Assembly (NCBI GenBank): GCA_003283685.1
Contig: QBWD01000034.1
Coordinates: forward strand, 1-6,195
Source: Prochlorococcus sp. AG-315-D17
GTDB lineage: Bacteria; Cyanobacteriota; Cyanobacteriia; PCC-6307; Cyanobiaceae
Direction of reading: 5' to 3'
Length of the DNA: 6,195 nucleotides
Position numbers and translations under genes: made by a program. Below, one piece after another: positions 5,745-6,195 of the stretch. The stretch's first letter is position 1. Each line of letters begins with the position of its first letter. Under the pieces are notes generated by a model. That model ran no database searches and was not told the DNA's origin. It was given only the letters and a program-made list of their open reading frames with translations.

Positions 5745-6195
5745 ATGTCTGAGATCCAGGCGCTGTTAATAGCTGGCACACATGGTAATGAAATAAATCC
5801 TATCTGGCTTTTCGAGCAATGGGAGAAATTAGCAGTTTTAATAAATACTTATGGCATTGCAACTCATAAAGTAATTGGAAATCCTAAGGCTTATAAGTCT
5901 GGTAAAAGATATATCCATAGTGATTTGAACCGTAGCTTTATCAAAGAGTCATTTTCAAAAACTAATCATTCTAATTTTGAGATAAGAAGAGCTGCAGATT
6001 TACTTCGAATTTATGGAGAGAGTGGAGAAAAGCCCTGCCATATTGCACTAGATTTTCATACCACAACTTCTTCTATGGGAAGTTGTTTGGTTGTTTACGG
6101 TAGAAGGGCAGGTGATTTAGCTTTGGCTTCTCTTGTTCAGAGCAAACTTGGACTTCCAATTTATCTTCACGAGTCAGATCATGCTCAAACAGGGT
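5745..6195 (+). CDS. aspartoacylase family zinc hydrolase, 3' end beyond the window
   Basis: Members of the AspA/AstE metallo-carboxypeptidase-like family remove acyl groups from amino acids; the vertebrate enzyme cleaves N-acetylaspartate. The 150 residues present are about half of the usual length. GTHGNE (11-16) supplies zinc ligands H13 and E16, DLNR (60-63) is the conserved substrate-binding motif, and DFHTTTSSMG (103-112) carries the third zinc ligand H105. The match to the aspartoacylase branch is closest because of the DFH-x-TTS-x-MG form. The ATG at 5745 is the first possible start after an in-frame TAA at 5733, and the GTHGNE motif sits at the expected distance from it. The substrate in cyanobacteria is not known, so N-acyl-aspartate is only the family default. 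It is divergent from the GST-like gene, with no Shine-Dalgarno sequence. Confidence 0.93.
   Translation, partial: MSEIQALLIAGTHGNEINPIWLFEQWEKLAVLINTYGIATHKVIGNPKAYKSGKRYIHSDLNRSFIKESFSKTNHSNFEIRRAADLLRIYGESGEKPCHIALDFHTTTSSMGSCLVVYGRRAGDLALASLVQSKLGLPIYLHESDHAQTG

Noticed and set aside
1..6195. Mobile element, phage island, CRISPR, toxin-antitoxin or defence system
   Set aside because: No transposase, integrase, direct-repeat array, tRNA or known defence domain is visible; gene content is ordinary picocyanobacterial core.

Overview
The window looks like chromosomal core sequence from an AT-rich marine picocyanobacterium, most likely Prochlorococcus. This rests on the low GC (about one third by eye), the near absence of Shine-Dalgarno sequences, a CP12 of the short picocyanobacterial type ending in CDANPDEPECLVYDD, and the gene set and order (mutS2, obg, a small unknown ORF, CP12, a DUF2301 membrane protein, a glutathione S-transferase-like gene, aspartoacylase). 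The strain cannot be named from this alone. From general knowledge, psbA often follows aspartoacylase in Prochlorococcus, so it may lie just past the right edge.

Layout. On the + strand, 3-2252 is a 5'-truncated mutS2 and 2353-3342 is obg, a ribosome-associated GTPase with a GTG start. A small 60-codon gene of unknown function follows at 3420-3602. A strong hairpin at 3615-3646 has an A-tract before it and a T-tract after it, and it separates this rightward block from a leftward block, so it probably terminates transcription in both directions. On the - strand, 3657-3875 is CP12. Its ORF stays open for another 43 codons, to 4004, where a good AAGGAGG lies unusually far upstream. Next come a six-helix DUF2301 membrane protein (4056-4718) and a glutathionyl-hydroquinone-reductase-like protein (4728-5702), 9 bp apart and probably one transcript. 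A 42-bp divergent gap leads to the start of a + strand aspartoacylase-family gene (5745 to the window edge).

Functionally these are housekeeping genes: nucleic-acid or ribosome quality control (MutS2), ribosome assembly (Obg), dark inactivation of the Calvin cycle (CP12), and probable quinone/glutathione redox chemistry (GST-like). I see no mobile element, tRNA, rRNA, CRISPR array or phage signature, and no convincing undescribed multi-gene system. No gene-free stretch exceeds 300 bases. The points most worth a second look are the CP12 leader and start, the departure of this CP12 from the classical core, the NKxE form of the Obg G4 motif, the unknown 60-residue protein, and an identical 8-bp palindrome at the stop codons of three consecutive genes.
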